Part shown: piece after piece, positions 62,355-64,000 of the stretch
Position numbering within the stretch: the first letter of the stretch is position 1
Layout: each line of letters starts with the position of its first letter
NCBI RefSeq assembly: GCF_001047135.2
Contig: NZ_DF968081.1
Span: forward strand, 114,611 to 178,610
From: Fructobacillus tropaeoli
GTDB taxonomy: Bacteria > Bacillota > Bacilli > Lactobacillales > Lactobacillaceae
DNA length: 64,000 nucleotides
Reading direction: 5' to 3'
Made by a program: the position numbers and the translations under genes
Notes under the pieces: generated by a model
Seen by the model: the letters and a program-made list of their open reading frames with translations, nothing else
Told to the model about the DNA's origin: nothing
Databases searched by the model: none

Positions 62355-62702
62355 TTAGCTGTTCACGGTATAAAACTCTTCAGCTTCTTCAAGTTCTTCA
62401 TCAGCAACTTTTAAACGCGCTTCCCGTCTTTGGTGACGGTCATAGATAGCCCACTTCTCTGACTCTGTTAGTGGCTTTCTTGTTTTGTCGCCGTTGCTTA
62501 ATCTATCCACGTCATAACCTAATTGTTTTAGCAGGTCTCTAAATGTCTCCGCCTCTTCTTCGGCATAGGTTGCTTTATTTTCGTGTAGCTTGGCATAGTA
62601 TCTAAAAAAGTGGGCGCTTTGATAAAACTTATTTATTTGCCACTTTTGGCAAAAGATAACACCAACCATCACGGCCAACAATATCGCTATAAAAATATTC
62701 AT
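62355..62702 (-). CDS. Small element-encoded protein with an N-terminal membrane helix
   Basis: This 115-residue protein starts with a membrane helix (MNIFIAILLAVMVGVIFC), then a highly charged, mostly helical cytoplasmic part. Glu/Lys/Arg-rich heptads near the end (RRREARLK-type and ADEELEEAEEFY) suggest a coiled coil. The ATG at 62702 has AAAGGG five bases upstream. It lies between integrase and primase, where phages often carry host-surface or exclusion genes, but no family is recognised. Confidence 0.65.
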   Translation of the reverse strand: MNIFIAILLAVMVGVIFCQKWQINKFYQSAHFFRYYAKLHENKATYAEEEAETFRDLLKQLGYDVDRLSNGDKTRKPLTESEKWAIYDRHQRREARLKVADEELEEAEEFYTVNS

Positions 62703-62717
62703 TTTTCCCTTTCTTGT

Positions 62718-63170
62718 TCGTGTCATCTTGTGTCTAATTTGTGTCAGGTAAAAAAACGCTGTATCCCTTGTTGCTCTAAGCTCTAATCCTTTTTCGTGTC
62801 ATTTGTGCCCGCTTTTTCCCACTTCTCCGCTCTATAGGGGGTGTGTTACCTCTCTCTTTTCTCCCCTTTCTATAAAGTTGAGGTCTTCAGAGTACTCAAA
62901 ACCTGACACTTTTAACACAAAATATAGTTAAGACCTAGAGTAACAAGGTGTTTCAGATTTCAACTTTTAACACATTTCTGACACAGTGACGCCTCTTGAG
63001 CTCTCTTGACGGTTGAGCTCTGACACAAAAACCAACACATTTACCCAAAATCGTACTTTTCGAGGTCTAAACCTAGCCAACTAAATTGAGGGTTAGCACT
63101 TTCTCCCTCTGGATGAAGACGGGTTCTAGTACTTAAAATCCCTTTTTGTGTCAGGTTTGTGTCAAAACTC
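62718..63170. repeat. Iteron-like TGTGTCA/TGACACA repeats
   Basis: The word GTGTCA/TGACAC occurs about eight times: near 62720, 62742, 62795, 62903, 62979, 63020, 63147 and 63158. CTTTTAACACA occurs twice (about 62908 and 62965). Most copies are in the 310-base gap next to the primase gene, the last two are inside its 3' end. Repeats of this kind beside a P4-type primase-helicase are typical of a replication origin. Confidence 0.6.
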
Positions 63171-64000
63171 CGTTTATTTATTTTTGACTCAATTTTGTTG
63201 TCTCTTAACCAATCTTGGAACCTTGCAAAGGCTACTTGTTTTGATACACCACCCGTATATCCCTCTGGCGTTTCCTTTCGTGCTTCTAATAAGAAAGAGC
63301 TAACTAAGTCCTGACTGTTCGCCCAGTCTTTCGTGACCTCTTCAATTTCATCACTAACCGTCAGCCTCATATTGGCCTTGGCTTCTTGAAAGGCCCTAAT
63401 GCACTCAATAGCAAAACCTCCTAGCTCTTTGATTGCCTCTTTCTCATTCCACAAGCTTTCACGGTGCTTGGCCTCTTTCGGGTTGTCTCGTACTTTCGGC
63501 GCAACTACTGGCACTAAGTGCATACGTTGGACTAAGGCAGAGCTAACCGATAGCTTAGGCTTGTTATTGCTTGCAAAGATGAGCAAGGCATAGAGCTCAA
63601 CACTAATTGAGTTCGATCCTTTACCCTCGACTTCTACCAAGTCTCCCCCTGATAGAGTTTTTAGAGCGTCTGGCATGTCAATGCGAGTATCTGGTATATC
63701 TAGATGGATATTAGCCAACTTCCCAATCAGGTCAACCGTCCCAAAACGTGCACTCTTACCATTGCTACCGGTCAGCGTGTCAATGTCCTTGGCTGTGATG
63801 TTAGCCTGCCCGATAAGTGGCTTTACAATCTTGTCTACAAAGTAGCTTTTACCACTGCCACCCGTTTCATCTAACAGAATTGTAATGGTGTTAAAGGTAT
63901 GTTGTTCTGGTATGAAAGCATAACCGATAATCTCCTTGAGATACTGCCAAGAATTGCCAAACAGGTATGCACCCCAAGCGTTGATATTCGGGGATGCTTG
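63041..64000 (-). CDS. Phage/plasmid primase-helicase, P4 family (C-terminal part, runs off the right edge)
   Basis: The frame is open from the stop at 63041 to the window edge, 319 codons, so a start at 63718 (a TTG) is not real. The superfamily 3 helicase motifs are clear: Walker A LLDETGGSGKSYF near the window edge, Walker B LANIHLDIPD and motif C YALLIFASNNKPKLS. A winged-helix-like C-terminal part follows. Such proteins open and prime the element's own origin. It is transcribed toward the integrase gene. The N-terminal primase half lies outside the window. Confidence 0.9.
   Translation of the reverse strand, partial: QASPNINAWGAYLFGNSWQYLKEIIGYAFIPEQHTFNTITILLDETGGSGKSYFVDKIVKPLIGQANITAKDIDTLTGSNGKSARFGTVDLIGKLANIHLDIPDTRIDMPDALKTLSGGDLVEVEGKGSNSISVELYALLIFASNNKPKLSVSSALVQRMHLVPVVAPKVRDNPKEAKHRESLWNEKEAIKELGGFAIECIRAFQEAKANMRLTVSDEIEEVTKDWANSQDLVSSFLLEARKETPEGYTGGVSKQVAFARFQDWLRDNKIESKINKRSFDTNLTQKGILSTRTRLHPEGESANPQFSWLGLDLEKYDFG

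Noticed and set aside
63041..63718. A 225-residue gene starting with TTG at 63718
   Set aside because: The frame is open to the window edge and contains helicase Walker A upstream, so the TTG is internal to a larger gene.
1..64000. CRISPR array, rRNA operon or intact insertion sequence
   Set aside because: No regularly spaced direct repeats, no rRNA-like conserved stretches and no transposase with terminal repeats were seen.

Overview
The window looks like the chromosome of a heterofermentative lactic acid bacterium in the Leuconostoc/Weissella branch of the Lactobacillaceae. GC is in the mid-40s by eye. Ribosome binding sites are strong AGGAGG types. There are two Nramp manganese transporters, an L-2-hydroxyisocaproate dehydrogenase closely resembling the well-known Weissella confusa enzyme as I remember it, a class II HMG-CoA reductase, T-box leaders and LAB-type LysM/CAP and LCP envelope proteins. 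Genus is an inference from proteins only; no rRNA is present.

Layout. 0-11 kb: the 5' end of a secreted protein, gapA, an ECF S component, a disulfide reductase, pyrF-pyrE behind an attenuator, metG, and an amino-acid ABC operon that starts with a probable leader peptide and ends in an EndA-like nuclease. 11-18 kb: tRNA-Leu, then a metal block (czrA-type regulator, cadD, two mntH genes, usp, a CDF exporter). 18-25 kb: an overlapping ppx-mvaA-(IpaB/EvcA-like)-sir2 operon, LCP, LysM-CAP and fabH. 25-35 kb: T-box-valS, nupC, pnuC, two tRNA-Asn, azlC-azlD-hicD, an FMN reductase and a CHY zinc finger protein. 35-41 kb: a T-box-led methionine salvage run (MetE-like, OppA-like, mmuP, mmuM) and arsC. 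41-50 kb: kup and two tandem copies of a four-gene glutamine-type ABC operon. 50-53 kb: DUF2798, DUF805 and a second EndA-like nuclease. 53-60.5 kb: an AT-richer accessory stretch with VOC, GNATs, a marR-efflux pair, a truncated GNAT copy, another MFS exporter, an XRE gene broken by an in-frame stop, and a small membrane protein. 61-64 kb: the left end of an integrated element (tyrosine integrase, a small membrane protein, the C-terminal part of a P4-type primase-helicase) that runs off the window.

How it fits together. The operons show uptake and salvage of amino acids, nucleosides, NAD precursors and methyl donors, plus tight handling of Mn, Zn and Cd. Regulation is largely by RNA: two T-boxes, a pyr attenuator, a leader-peptide attenuator, and a conserved leader with a terminator in front of both mntH genes. 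I did not recognise the last one.

The most interesting signals are: (i) the heptamer AAATCAG/CTGATTT, found by hand about 90 times in the first 57.5 kb (roughly 9 expected) and not at all in the last 6.5 kb; (ii) four of four ABC solute-binding proteins lacking the lipobox cysteine; (iii) the shared mntH leader; (iv) MntH2 with Thr in place of the metal-liganding Met; (v) the leader-peptide attenuator at 7.87 kb; (vi) an apparent ATT start for mmuP.
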